Positions 33,174-47,200 are shown, counted from the first letter of the stretch. The stretch: 64,000 nucleotides of DNA from Fennellomyces sp. T-0311 (GCA_025266875.1 JALLLT010000012.1:682001-746000), one strand, 5' to 3'. Numbers and translations are program-made. Notes: a model not told the origin generated them from the sequence alone.

Positions 33174-34091
33174 ATGAAATGCCTTGCCTCCTTTTCTTCA
33201 CCTTTTTGCATGTTCTCGAGAATTCGTCTCCAAAGGCTACTTTCAGCCCCGCGTCATCTCCATAGCAAGTGCGAGTCGGTTCCCAAAGAGCTGCTCCATG
33301 AAATCCAGGCAGCGCGACCGCGTCCCATGCGCAGTGAGTTCTGGACAAAGAAAGAGCTGTCAAGACCGGTTTTGGAGAACATGGAAATTGGAGTGGACAT
33401 GCACTTCCAACCACAAGACTGGAGCGACCGATTCGCATATCGACTAGTGCGTACGTTGCGGCTGTTGCCTGACACCTACTTTCGTGGCGACCACTATATG
33501 CGCGTCGTGATGCTGGAAACGATTGCAGCAGTCCCAGGCATGGTAGGTGGGATGCTGCGGCACCTGTCTGCTTTGCGTAAACTGCAGGACAACCAAGGTG
33601 CGTGGATCATCCACCTGCTTCATGAAGCCGAGAACGAACGGATGCACCTTATGATATGGCTCAAGCTGCTGCAACCGAACCGATTCAACCGCTGGCTTAT
33701 ACTTATAGCGCAAGCTGTGTTCTTCAACAGTTATGTTTGCCTGTACATGGTGTCGTCAAAGACAGCCCATCGCTTCTGCGGGTATCTCGAAGAAGAGGCC
33801 ATCCATTCTTACACTGAATTTATCCAAGCTTTGGAAAGCGGCGCCTTGAAAGATGCTCCTGCGCCGTCGATGGCCATTGGTAAAACAAATAACCGTGTGC
33901 GCCCCTTTAAGGCTGTTTCTTGCGGGCTGACACACCTTGCAATAGAGTACTACAACCTGACGCCAAATGCAAGTACATTGGATGTGGCGCTATGCGTGCG
34001 AGCAGACGAGGCAGTGCATCGGGATGCCAATCACTACCTTTCCACTTGCATCGCACACCATCACGATATTCTGAGCAAACTGGAAGAATAA
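33174..34091 (+). CDS. AOX1: Alternative oxidase, mitochondrial
   Basis: A single exon of 305 codons. The N-terminus MKCLASFSSPFCMFSRIRLQ is Ser/Arg-rich and predicted to be a mitochondrial transit peptide. All four iron-ligand motifs are present: LETIAAVPGMVGGM, NERMHLM, LEEEAIHSY and RADEAVHRDANH. Two hydrophobic helices (ILIAQAVFFNSYVCLYM and the region around GMLRHL) mark the interfacial membrane contacts. Alternative oxidase takes electrons from ubiquinol directly to oxygen without proton pumping and gives cyanide-resistant respiration. The first ATG in the frame (33120) would add FFFFF-containing residues encoded by the T-rich leader, so the second ATG (33174) is preferred. The next gene starts only 55 bp after the stop. 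Confidence 0.97.
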   Translation: MKCLASFSSPFCMFSRIRLQRLLSAPRHLHSKCESVPKELLHEIQAARPRPMRSEFWTKKELSRPVLENMEIGVDMHFQPQDWSDRFAYRLVRTLRLLPDTYFRGDHYMRVVMLETIAAVPGMVGGMLRHLSALRKLQDNQGAWIIHLLHEAENERMHLMIWLKLLQPNRFNRWLILIAQAVFFNSYVCLYMVSSKTAHRFCGYLEEEAIHSYTEFIQALESGALKDAPAPSMAIGKTNNRVRPFKAVSCGLTHLAIEYYNLTPNASTLDVALCVRADEAVHRDANHYLSTCIAHHHDILSKLEE

Positions 34092-34146
34092 AAAAAGGGA
34101 GCAATAAAAATAAATACTTATTTTTTCTTTCCTTCTTCGCTACAAA

Positions 34147-35697
<1,551 letters not shown>

Positions 35698-36019
35698 TCT
35701 TCGCATCGTAGTTTATTTTGTATACCTTTTGTAAAACATATCGTGTTGTATTGATATGCTATATATACAGTCTTACAATATCGAGGTCTCTTATGACGTT
35801 ATATATCAGTTTATGTGCGGAAGTGTATCACTTAGGCCAAACGTTTCATGTGGATCGCTCGTACGGAAATAATGCCGTCTCATTAAAGTAACAAAACGGG
35901 ACTAGTGGACTGTCGGGCCGATCGCTTTTCTGCGCTCAAGCAGGATCAAGGAGAAATCATTATCCTAGACCGATCAGGCAATGCAAAATAGCTAATTTAG
36001 GACAATTAATCACACAGTA
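35698..36019. other. Intergenic, 3' side of MYST gene
   Basis: Poly(A)-region-like A/T-rich sequence after the MYST stop. Nothing recognised. Confidence 0.4.
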
Positions 36020-36195
36020 TGCACGTAAGAGAGGGTCTTTGATTGATAATCCAAACACAAAAATAGTCACATTACAAAAGGCAAGTGAGGGTCCTTGATT
36101 AATAATACAACCAGAATATTTACCACCTAACAAATATGCAAGTGTGAGCTTTTGATTAATAATCCAAGCCAGATGGAAACAGAGGCAAAAATATA
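36020..36195. repeat. Diverged 57 bp tandem repeat, three units
   Basis: Three copies of a GCAAGTGAGGGTCCTTGATT-like unit start near 36021, 36082 and 36139. The core TTTGATTAATAATCCAA recurs at 36038, 36094 and 36151. On the minus strand the spacing is 19 codons, so the repeat stays in one open frame (IINQ..., IINQ..., LSIK...). Confidence 0.65.
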
Positions 36196-37193
36196 TTAGC
36201 TTTTGCAATTGATTACGTACACGACAGGATCGCAATTGTCGCGGAGCGTTGTGGGTGCACAGAATGGGTTAACACAAAGTACTACTTTAATACGTAAAGT
36301 AGTTAGTAACAAACCCCATTACTAATTGTACACATCAGTGAATCCTACTTTAACAAATGTAAACTAGTTATTATTATGATGCATTACTAACTATGCCAGT
36401 GACCCAGAGGTCAAGGCCTAGTGAAAGGATTATACTCTAAACACTTACTAGACATAGAACCTTTAACTACGATGGCTAAAACAAGATCACCACCGTAGAC
36501 ACAAGGCCTAGAAATATATAATTGATGTGTATAGTCACAAACATTGGACTAGTAAGTTGAGAGATCAAACTTTATTTTGATGTATGATTGTTCAATATAA
36601 GGTTCAAGGAGGAAAAATTACCCACTTTTGGAGGTGGCGACACAAAGTCCCAAAGCACGTCTTGATTACTAAACAGGATCAAAATCCATCTGCTTCATGA
36701 TACAAAAGATGTGCTTGTAGTGTTATAATGATTCAATACAAGTCAAAGAGATTCGAGATTAACAATCGGCGGTGATCCACTCAGTAGCTCGTTCATCTTA
36801 TAAATGACTAACGAAAAAGCAAGCGGTAATTCGGAGTTCAGCGCCGGTAAATCAACGCCGGATTGCCGACGCTGTTGGTGTCTGGGGTAACTAAAGAAGT
36901 TGATTGCCAAGGTTCAACTATCTTTAAACTATACGGCTGCAACCATTATTATAGTTTGATCTGGTAAATATGAAACATTGATTTCCTTGATTTAAGCACT
37001 TTGTCAGGTCTGGTGGGAGAGCGGTGGTCATAAGTAGAAAAAAAGTGCTCACCAAATCACACATTCGTAGAAAGCATTTGATTCTGTTGTACAAGATCAT
37101 GATGGAAATCGCGTCAACCTTTTCCCACTCTCTTCTTATAAATATGCTAGTTTCTCGCGGTTCCACAGTTACTCATTTTCCACACACGCAACA
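36196..37193. other. Intergenic region before MFS transporter
   Basis: About 1 kb, A/T-rich, with short internal repeats of AGTAACAAACCCCATTACTA-like and AAGGCCTAG words at 36300-36520 that may be remnants of a mobile element; no terminal repeats or coding motif could be defined. The last 60 bp carry the promoter of the transporter. Confidence 0.4.
37137..37144 (+). promoter_or_regulatory. TATA box of MFS transporter
   Basis: TATAAATA, 50 bp before the ATG at 37194. Confidence 0.55.
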
Positions 37194-38872
37194 ATGGGAA
37201 CTGAATCTTCTGAAGGTACTCTTGCGTCTGCCTCATCCAGTATAAAAGACATCAGAACAAGTGATGATCTCGAATCAGCAACAACGTCGCAACAGCACAA
37301 GCAGAGTGATAATCCACAGTATCCGCATATGCTGGAAACTGCTCCGGTTCCTGCATTGGGGTCTCTACATGAAATCACACGAGTGCTTTCTCAACAGACA
37401 CAAAATAATGACGACAATGACCGCGAAAAGACGATTGCACCACCAGAAACCGAAGAAAAGAAGATTTGGGAACAGCAGCTAGATACTGAAGGATGGCGAA
37501 ATCCTGGATGGTGCTCAGTTGCGGCAGCTTGGCTCACGAATTTTTGCGTATTTGGAGTTTCTTTCAGTTGGGGTGTTTTCCAGAAGCTGTAATTATTTGA
37601 TCTTGTTTGTTTCAGTGGTGGAACTATACTAACTCTCTTTTTTTAGATATCTCCAAGATGTATACAAGGATGAGACGAATCAGTTGCAAATTTCGTTTAT
37701 TGGCACCATTTCTAACGGACTCGTCGTCTCGTTCGGTCTTTTCTTAACACCAGTGATCCGAAAAATTGGATATCGGGGTACCATGTTGATCGGCGTAATT
37801 GTTTCGCCCTTGGGTCTTATTCTGGCTAGTTTCAACACTGCTCTCTGGCAGCTTTATCTCACGCAAGGAATATTGGTCGGCATTGGCGGCGCATGTTGCT
37901 TTTCAGCTTCTTTAACGGTATGTTTAGGTTACCAAAGATGGTCAAATAGAGTAACAAGGGCTCACATGAACAAATCTTTTTAGCTCCCTCCGCAATGGTT
38001 CTATAAGAATAGAGCTTTGGCAACTGGTATCGCCGTTAGCGGATCAGGCATTGGCGGAGTAGCGATGTCTCCAATGATTCAGTCGCTGATTTCCTCACTT
38101 GGATACCGAAACACACTCCGCATCTTGGGGGCCATGAACTTTGGTATCTTGCTTATAGCAACAGCATTAGCCCGTTCGCGCTATCGTCCTCCACCATCCT
38201 CCGGTACTGGTGGATTGAGCGCATTCTTCGACAAGTCCATGATGAGCGTTTCGTTCTTACTCTTGGCGATCTTCGCGTTTCTCGTTCCGTTTGGCTACAT
38301 CGCCCCTTTTTTCCTTGCACCCACTTATGCGTCGTACATTGGCGTTGATGATGCGCGCGGCGCAACTTTGGTTTCCATTATGTCTGGTATGAACTCAGTC
38401 TGTCGTATCTGTCTCGGATTCTTGGCCGATCGAACCGGTAATCTCAATACCATGTTTGCTTGCACATTCTTGGCTGGTACGTGTATGCTTGGGGGATAAT
38501 AAGGGGCAAAAGTAATAATATGTTGTTACTTTAGGCTTCTTTACAATGGTGGTGTGGCAATTTTCGGACAGCTATGCTTCGTTTGTGGCTTATTGCGTGC
38601 TATACGGATTAACTGGTGGTGGTTTCGTGTCACTCTTTCCTGTTGTCGCTGCAGAAGTCGCTGGCGTTGAGCAGATCCAAAGAGTAATCGGCCTCACGTA
38701 CGGTTTCAGTTTCTTTGGCAACTTGGTTGGTACACCCATTATTGGTCAACTCCAGTCCAATTATGGCTGGACCTCCGCAATTCAATTTGCTGGATCACTT
38801 TCTGTGGGAGCGTCATTTTTCATGCTTGCATTGAGATTCAGAGCCGACCGCAGAATCTTTGCCAAAAAATAA
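37194..38872 (+). CDS. MFS monocarboxylate-type transporter
   Basis: Four exons with introns at about 37590-37646, 37918-37982 and 38480-38533. The first about 100 residues are hydrophilic and Ser/Gln/Asp-rich (cytosolic tail). Then TEGWRNPGWCSVAAAWLTNF starts the first of about twelve membrane segments; NGLVVSFGLFLTPVIRKIGY, GVIVSPLGLILASF, GIAVSGSGIGGVAMSPMIQS, SIMSGMNSVCRICLGFLADR and YGFSFFGNLVGTPIIGQLQS are typical of fungal Mch-type (SLC16-like) members. They move monocarboxylates or related small molecules across plasma or vacuole membranes. The substrate cannot be read from sequence. The stop is TAA at 38870-38872. Confidence 0.9.
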
Positions 38873-41276
38873 CCCTTTTTCATTGATTTTATTCCGTTCT
38901 ATACCATTCTCTCAGAAAAGAGGAAACCTTGATTTCATACAACACCACATTTTCATGTTACAAACACAACACACGCGCAACTTTGTATATTATGTAGAAT
39001 ATTCATAATAAATGATCGTTCATCTTTTTTTTTGAATCGTGGGATTATAGTCTTGGTGTGTGAGTCATCAAAGCATTACCGTTTTGTTTCGTTAAAAAGT
39101 AAACTGAACACAAAGTTCTTCCTTGGCACTTCCTTAATCAAGAAGTGATCCCATTTGCATAATATTCGAAAGGGGCATTTGATTCTCCACCTTTCAACTT
39201 TTTGCAAATCTAAGAAAGTCGTCGGCCGACAGGATATTAGAACGAGCTTAATCATTGTAAGCGCTTGAAGATTGAATAGATATGCAGCCGCACGTTACAC
39301 ACGGTACAAGTTTTCCGGAATGAGAACATTCTCAAATGCTTGTGGTGATTCAAAGCGATGTTCCCATTGAAAAAGAGTCATTTTCGGATACATACGCATC
39401 TGCATCAGTAATCGTGCATAGCTTGACTGTTTCTGAGTATCGATACCAGTTATATATTTTTCCGATACGTGGATACCGCCAACTATCTATATAGCAACGG
39501 CTTCTGACGAAATATTTATCATGCATGATGACATTTCCACACAGGTGACACATACTTTGTGAAGTGCCGATAAACATTTATGTAGCAAACCAAATAGTGT
39601 TACTTGGGTGGTATTCAAGTCATTATGGAAAAGAGCGATTGATTACGTAACACTGAGGTAAAATATACTTTTTAAAAGGTTGACGATAGTGTGCTTTCAC
39701 TGATGGAAATAGGTACACAGCCAGGCTAGCATATTTCAAACCAGCTTTTCGGCTCAATCCGTTCATAACACGTAAATTTACTTACTGGCATCTCCTCGCT
39801 AGTTTCTAAATTGGATGCTATACGCGCATCATAATCGTTGAAATGAATCATGCATACAGATATACCACTGCAATCGTCTATAAGGAACGAAAGCTAAGCA
39901 AATACAAGCCATAGTTTACGTGGGTATGTATTGTCACGTCCTTAACCCAGTCAAATTGCTTTCGTTTTTCATGATCAGCCTATCCTTTTATGCTACCAAA
40001 AGCAGTATAGCTCATCGATGCTCTGTACAATGTTAATCATGTACAATCCGAATGGCACGAATCGAGCTTGTCAGTTGAATAAGTACGTCATTATATTAAG
40101 CAGAACGGTGCCAGTAACGTAACTTACAACAAGAAATACCTCTTTGAATATATTTTCGCCATCGTAAAAATTCAAGCTAGGTATAACAAAAAAAAGCTGA
40201 ACCCGTGCTAAGCGGTAAGTTCTAGATCTTTCACGTTTGATTGTGTCACAAACCTATACGGATGAAGGATTAAAATAATATCATTCCTACGGCCATAGGC
40301 TACGTTGGGAGAGTGTCCTTTTACGCGTGCATCATGTTTGAAGCATTCCAGCACGAAAGTTCACGTAAGCGTTCCGCTCTTCTGCATCTCTAAATTAACC
40401 CCGATCTTTTCTCCAAAAGGGTTGAGAAAATTCATCGATCTTCGAGCTATGTTTCCTGAGTGTGATTTTTATAGCTGAAAGTATATGTAATCGTATGGCA
40501 CGGTTCAGTTAAAGTAGCGGATAGGGTACGTGTGTAGTCATAAGGACCCTGATCTTTTACTAAATTGGATCAAGGAGCCTGTAGGTGGCATATGCACCAT
40601 TACACAGCGCAAATATTGTAACGTGATGTCATTGAATAGATTTCAAAATAACATGACATCTTGAGATAGCTGGCTCGCAGTATGCAGTGTTTGAACCTGT
40701 TTACGGTTGCTATAATGGCCCTTGTTTTTCATCTGCAAGCTACCTTGTCTCGCCACATTTACTCTCACACAGGTTCTGGCAAGCTCCTGGATACACACGT
40801 TTGTTGACGTGTTTTATTTCGGGGAGGACTAACTATGGTTAGACATCTGCCAACATTTGCAATGACCGTGGGAGCATCAATATTGATAGTTGTTTTAGAC
40901 GCTAGGGTCCACCCCAATGTCTCTTTCAAAAAACGAGAAGGTCAGATGGGTATTCAAAGGGGGTGGGACACTACGCCTTCGCGAGAACATGGCTGCTCGA
41001 AATGTACTAACAAACGCAGGATGTTCAGTAAGGTTCTTAACTGGGGTGCACAAACGCTGGTTGCAGATGCACAGGACGTATAACCGTAATTCTCCTTATT
41101 TTGAACGTGTAACAGAAAAAAAATGCAAATATGTATATTATTATAAGATATTCGGTATGAAATGTACAGGGTTCGCTCGGTTTGGATGATCTAGCAAAAG
41201 AGGTTATGAATGCTGTGGGTGGTGTGTCGGTGGTTGGTAGGATAAGGATGATATGAGATATTACTATTAATACTAC
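38873..41276. other. 2.4 kb stretch without a recognised gene
   Basis: A/T-rich between the transporter and the Trp-rich gene. A minus-strand open frame at 39350-39577 (CHLCGNVIMHDKYFVRSRCY, TVKLCTITDADAYVSENDSF) and a plus-strand one at 40917-41189 (NEKVRWVFKGGGTLRLRENM) look mildly coding-like and may be exons or relics of genes, but I could not build a model. No transposase motif seen. Confidence 0.4.
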
Positions 41277-42748
41277 TTATAAATGTAATCGTGTGCGTCG
41301 TCGCTTGCGCTTCATTCGTAGTTCGAGTTTCCGCTGCTCGGTCTGTGCTGCTCGGTGGATGAGCTCACACTTGACTTTGTGTTCAATATTTTCGAGTCGC
41401 ATCAGAAACACGGACAGCTTTGAGAAATCCCAGTTTTTGCACAGGCACTTGAGGAAGGCTGTCCTGACATGGCTTGGTTCGTCACGGAAGGCAATGATGT
41501 CTGCCACCAGTGATGTGACACATTCGATTTGTTCCCATCCCTCGGTCACTTCCGTGAGCACCCGCGCCACCTTCAAATGACCTGCTCATCGTGTCAGTTA
41601 CATCAAACAACATTGCGTGCAGGATAACCAGATACTTGCTGTTCTCAAAATCCCAATCACGGATCACATGCTTGATCAACGTCGCGATACTTTGCAAGCG
41701 CCAATCGGTGATGATCCATTTGATAACATGAATCAGGCGCTCTAGCGGGTACTCGTATGCCAGTCGTTTCAGATACGATGCTGTCGTTGATGCGTTTTCT
41801 TCGGCCTGGACCCATGTTGCAAACGTAGTGTTGAACATGTCGTCCATTCGCTCGACGCTTCGCTGGGTGTTTTTCCACTTCAACTCATCGAGTGTCCGTG
41901 AATGGCACTGATCCGTCGTGTCTGGATGGTCATCGTCTTCTTCAAGATAGTCTGAGACTTTGTAATAGTGTTAGTTCAAGATGAGAGACGGAATCAAAAG
42001 TGAGGAGAGATTAACACATACAGGATCGTTTGGAGCCTGCATACCGCTGCTTGGTCTTTCTCGATCCAGCCCACTCTGCAACGCTCTGGCCAGCCAGACG
42101 AGCGTCGCGTGCGGGGAGCCGAAGCACGAACGGTTCATCCTCCGATGTGGTTGAAATGTTGGCTGTAGGGACATACGTCGCATCTGTAATGAAAGTCTCA
42201 AGCCGCGGTGTCACTGCAACGGTGGTGACTCGCTGTGGACGATAAGGGTATTGTGGAGCTTCTTGATACTCATGACGCTCTGCCGGAGCCGTCCTCAGCG
42301 CATTCTCCGCATGTTGCTCTGCCTGCTCAGCCGCCAACAGCATCAAATTATCCTGGGGTCCCGTTCGCTCCAACCGATCGCCACGGACGAACCGTCGGTT
42401 GGGCAGCCAGTTCTCGTCAGTAAGCACGGGGGCTCTCGCATCCTCATTAGTTTCTCGTGGTGGTGTAAAGCGCGATCGTGCCTCCTGTGGACGCACCGCA
42501 GGAGTCATTGGATGTCGATGCAATGTAGGAGTGTTTGGCGTAGATGTGGTGGAGAGTAGTAGGCGGCGTCGGCCACTACGGATGGCTTCAGTAGGATCGG
42601 TGGGACGGTAAGAGGCAGTTGTTGAAGGTTGCGGTGATGTGGACGAAGATGAGGAAGAATTGGCCATTGCGTATCTGTCAGATCGGATGGCGGCAAATGG
42701 AGAAGCGTTGTAAACGGTAGCAAGGAATGCTACAAAAGAGTAGAGCAT
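41277..42748 (-). CDS. Hypothetical protein with Trp-rich helical repeats
   Basis: The 5' exon (to about 42020) encodes a Ser/Thr/Pro- and Arg-rich disordered region (SSSSSSTSPQPSTTASYRPT, RRLLLSTTSTPNTPTLHRHP). An intron at about 41958-42020 leads to SDYLEEDDDHPDTTDQ and a helical part with repeated W-centred motifs: HVIKWIITDWRLQSIATLIK, HVIRDWDFENSKYLVILHAM, then in another frame CLCKNWDFSKLSVFLMRLEN, and a very basic end (MKRKRRRTRLHL). The repeats suggest an alpha-solenoid. The frame changes near 41576-41590 without a convincing intron. The first ATG of the open frame is 42748 (MLYSFVAFLATVYNASPFAA); a second at 42667 (MANSSSSSS) would drop the hydrophobic leader. I do not recognise the family. 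Confidence 0.6.
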
Positions 42749-42905
42749 TGTAGGGTTTATGAGGTTTGACCTCAAGGCTTTTTACCTTCTGCCCCCGCCC
42801 CTACTCTCGCAAGTCCGACACTGGTCGACATATATGGTCCTATGCATGATACCAAAACAACACAAAGTACACACGTTCCTGGGAATTATGCTTGTTCTTT
42901 AATGT

Positions 42906-43271
42906 TCAAATGTACCCATTCACTTGCAGCGTTTTTCGCCCGTAAATCACCGTGTCCGCCGCAACTGCTGCTACCATCGCCAGCGGCAACGGCTTCAACG
43001 ACATCACTGCCCGTCTGGCATTCAGGAACGACCACGAAAGGCACCATGCTATCATTGGCGTTATCTCCCTATACTCCACACAACTCAAAAATTCGCTAGT
43101 GATTACCTGTTGCAATGCCTGCGCCGTTCTCAGCATCTCCTACGCTTGTCACGTAACTATAGCAATCCTTGTCTGTCAGAAACATCTCAAACACCATCCA
43201 CAACGCGTCTCATTTTACCCAGCACCCGCGAAAATCGCTCCAAACGCCATGGATTGTAGCATGGGTGGCAT
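42906..43271 (-). CDS. AIM19: Aim19-like small mitochondrial membrane protein
   Basis: Three exons, 43271-43219, 43156-43107 and 43048-42906, give exactly 81 residues: MPPMLQSMAFGAIFAGAGYV, TSVGDAENGAGIATAWCLSW, SFLNARRAVMSLKPLPLAMV and AAVAADTVIYGRKTL. The pattern of a Gly-rich first helix, GDAENGAGIATAWSL-like centre, and a last helix ending in YGR matches the Aim19 family (altered inheritance of mitochondria 19) as I remember it; two or three membrane segments are visible. No single ORF covers the gene, so it is easily missed. Introns are 62 and 58 nt with GTAAAA and GTAATC donors. Its start lies upstream of the Trp-rich gene on the same strand, 157 bp from that start. Function is unknown beyond mitochondrial location in yeast. 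Confidence 0.75.
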
Positions 43272-44251
43272 TCCGGGTATTTTTTTGACAGAAAAAGGCA
43301 CTGTTGCGAATGCTTTTTTTTATTATTGTCGTTAAAAAACTATTCATAACCATGGCTACAATGATATTTACTTAGAGCAGAGAGTGCCCACATTGGGTAT
43401 GGCGAATTCGCTTGCTTATCGATCCATGTTGTCGGTGCCTCTTTGTCCATATTTCTCGAAGCAAAAGTGAAAGGAAGAGAAAAACAAAAAAATGCCCATC
43501 GAAACTTTAAGTTTCAACTCCGCTTCATGTTATGGCTGTGCCACCATCACCTCAAATCAGAGGAAGTGCGGCGAGCCAGAAGGCTGATTTCCATCATGGT
43601 ACTGCTTTCATCCAAGATTTATTACATAGCTGAATGTCTATTTTTCTCTCGTGGTTCAATATGATATCTATCTATACTCGAAATGAATGATGCGATAAAG
43701 CTGCATTTAAGCGTCTAAGCAATCTTGTGAAATGGACGCTGCATTATCAGGCCATGGAAATTCATTGCTAATGCGCTACATGTGTTCGATGCCTTTCATT
43801 ATTCTAGTTTCGCATCTAGTATTCAGGTTGCTGAAACTATATCTCGTGAGCTCCTTGCTTATCCTCAAAAAGGATTGAGCCGTACATAGATCCAAGAAAG
43901 GTATATATACCACATTTGCTCGACTACCAAAAAGCTAGGCACATCAAAACTGGTACCAGCACGACAATTCCTAGTATCGAGACTCATATGCTAACTTTAG
44001 CGCATTGATATATCTCATGCTACCACGCTTACACAATCAATCATTGATCCTGACACCTTATCTGGCCAGCGTACTACGATTAGCTCGGATACATACCGAA
44101 TGCTAACCGTACAATGGCGCTTTGAACATGACGATTAATGAGAAGCAGGGGTTTTCATAGATATCTCATGATGAAGTAATGCAGTTCTGTGTATAACTTC
44201 GGCTCATTCGCGATTCTCTCCGCTTTCCCACGCGTCTTTCTAGTGAGTATT
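43272..44251. other. Intergenic region, AIM19 to SPATA20-type gene
   Basis: About 980 bp between divergent genes, A/T-rich, with a T-run at 43312-43322. Nothing recognised other than expected promoters. Confidence 0.45.
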
Positions 44252-47200
44252 ATGGAAGAGCAGAAATATACAAATCGTCTCATCGATGAGAAGAGCCCAT
44301 ACCTTTTGGTAAGTCAACGGGAATTGTTAGTGCTATGGCAATGGTTATACTGATCGCGTGTCAATATTGAATTGATTAGCAACATGGTACGTCTTGATCG
44401 CGTGGTAGTTGACGCCTTGACTTACATGAAATTGATTTTTTACAGCGCATAATCCAGTGAGTATATAAAAGGAGTAATATGGCATTATGTAGTAATTCCC
44501 CGATTTCAGGTGGATTGGTATCCATGGGGAGAAGAGGCCTTCGAAAAGGCAAGACAGGAAAACAAGCCAATCTTTTTAAGTGTTGGATACAGCACATGTC
44601 AGTATGTACCTCCTTAAAAACAGTACACGGAATATATTCTGATAGGAAAACTGCAGTTGGTGTCATGTTATGGAACACGAGTCCTTTGAAAACGACAAAG
44701 TTGCAGATGTGATGAACAAGTTTTACGTCAATATTAAAGGTAAAAAAAAAATAAGCAAGTAATGACAGAGGGCCTATGTATTGATTTCTGGCTCCAGTGG
44801 ACCGGTAAGATCCATCAAGGATTTTGCAGGACGTTCAGCTTACCTTATCCAAGTGAAGAGAATCCTGGCGTAGACAAGTTTTATATGACTTTTGTACAAA
44901 TGTCATCGGGAGGTGGAGGATGGCCCATGTCCGTGTTCCTGACTCCTGACTTGCAACCATTCTTTGGAGGCACCTATTTTCCACCGGATGACCGTCATGG
45001 CCGTCCTGGATTTAAGAGTCTGTTAACACGTATTGCGCAGATTTGGGCAGCGCAGCCAGATAAACTGAAAAGTAGTGGAAAGTCAGTTGTAGCTCAACTT
45101 AAAGCATTTTCTGAGGTAAGGAAAAAACAATCAAATTATATCACGGAGAAAAAAATATAACACAAAGGAGAATAGGCAAAACCCTCGGAAGGATCATCTG
45201 CATCTATTGAACCCTGGGCTGTAGCGGAAAACGTTTACGAGAAATTTGCTTCTTCATTCGATAGCAAGTATGGTGGCTTTGGATCGTCGCCAAAGTTTCC
45301 GACACCAGTACAACTGGTGTTTTTGCTTGATTATTACGGATATCATCATTGCGAAGGTAAGGATGAAAAGGCACTGGAGATGGTTCTGTATACTCTGAAT
45401 GTAAGTAGATTGTCAAAGGAAATGATAGGATGTATGGATGCTAATCCTTGGATACAAATTAGAAAATCGCACGTGGTGGTATCCATGGTAGGTCGTCTTG
45501 ATAAATCATCAAAGAATCCCGTTTCTGATGCAGAGTATAGATCATATTGGAAGCGGTTTCCATCGGTATGTACAGGCCATCCACCATATCTTATCCAGAT
45601 ACTGACGAATGGAGCAGGTATAGTACCGATCAAAAATGGCACGTCCCGCATTTCGAGAAGATGCTGTATGATCAAGCCCAGCTCCTTACGGTGTATGTAC
45701 GGGCGTATCAGATCACAAAAGATATCGCGTATGCCAAGGTTGCGAGGGATATTGTCCATTATATTACCCGCGACCTGCAGCATAAGGAAGGAGCGTTTTA
45801 CGCAGCTGAAGATGCAGACTCACTGCCCAGCGATGAGGCAACCAAAAAGCTCGGTAAGAAAATGGTAGTAGCTTATCTATGTTACTTATAATCGTGTGCT
45901 TTCAGAGGGTGCATTCTGTGTTTGGGAAGCTCAAGAAATTAAGGATATCCTTGGTGAGCACGATGCTGAGGTATTCTCATACTTTTACGGCGTGGAAACC
46001 AATGGAAATGTTGATCCTGCCCAAGATCCACATGGTGAATTGGTGAACAAAGTATGTCAACATAAATTTCTCTACAGTTTGGAATTAACCAAAAACCCTT
46101 ATTAGAACGTCTTGATTCAATTACATTCAGAACAAGAGACCGCTGAAAAATTCAAGATGCCTGAGGAACAAGTCAATGATATTTTAAAGCAAACGAAAGA
46201 AAAACTATGGCAGCATCGTCTTACAAAGCGTCCGAAGCCTCATCGCGACGATAAGGTACAGATATTCTCCGGAAGAACCAATGAAAGCAGTGGCTAATAA
46301 GAAAGGTAGATTCTCACGTGTTGGAATGGACTGATGATTTCCGCTATGGCGCAGGCCGGAAGGATACTCAATGATCCAGAATTCATTGAGATTGCCAAAA
46401 GCACAGCATCGTTTATCCAGAAGAATATGTACAATGCAAGTACTGGTATATTGCTCAGAAGTTTTAGAGAGGAACCATCAAGTATCGAAGGCTTTCTGGA
46501 CGACTACAGGCAAGTGCATCGTCACCATAGAGATCCAATTATCTGATATTTGCAATAGTTATTTAATCCAAGGACTTATCGACCTCTATGAGTCGACATT
46601 CGATGAAAAATGGCTTGAATGGGCCCAATTGTTGCAAGAAAAGCAGAACGAGCTATTTTACGATTCAGACAGTGGTGGGTATTATAACGTCACTAGCACC
46701 GACAAATCTATTCTTGTTCGAATGAAAGAAGGTAAGAAAACACATCTGAGAATCTTTTACCGGGTGAACATTTCAATGATTTCAATATATTTTGGTAGAG
46801 CAAGATGGTGCGGAACCTTCAGGGTAAGACAACGATCATGGGTAGAGACTCTCACATAACTAACAGAAAAATATGGTGCATCTCACGATAATAGCAATGC
46901 AGTTTCTGTGCATAATCTTATCCGGTTAAGTACACTGTTGCAAAACACATCGTACAGTAAGGTTGCGCAAGAAACGATCGACAACTTCCAGTCAGATCTA
47001 GGCAAGCTTCCTTTTGCTATGCCAGCACTGGTTACATCGTTCTTACTTGTCGCCACGGGAGTAAAAGAGGTATGCGAAAAAGTTAACATTATCGTCAACA
47101 GTAAAGTTCTCAAGCACAAAAATTTAGATCGTTGTTACTGGTATTGACGATGCGCAAGTCGATACATTTATTAATATCACGAACCAAGGATACGTGCCTA

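Noticed and set aside
42952..43335. 127-codon plus-strand frame.
   Set aside because: It is antisense to the three AIM19 exons, lacks an ATG start and has no splice or family support.
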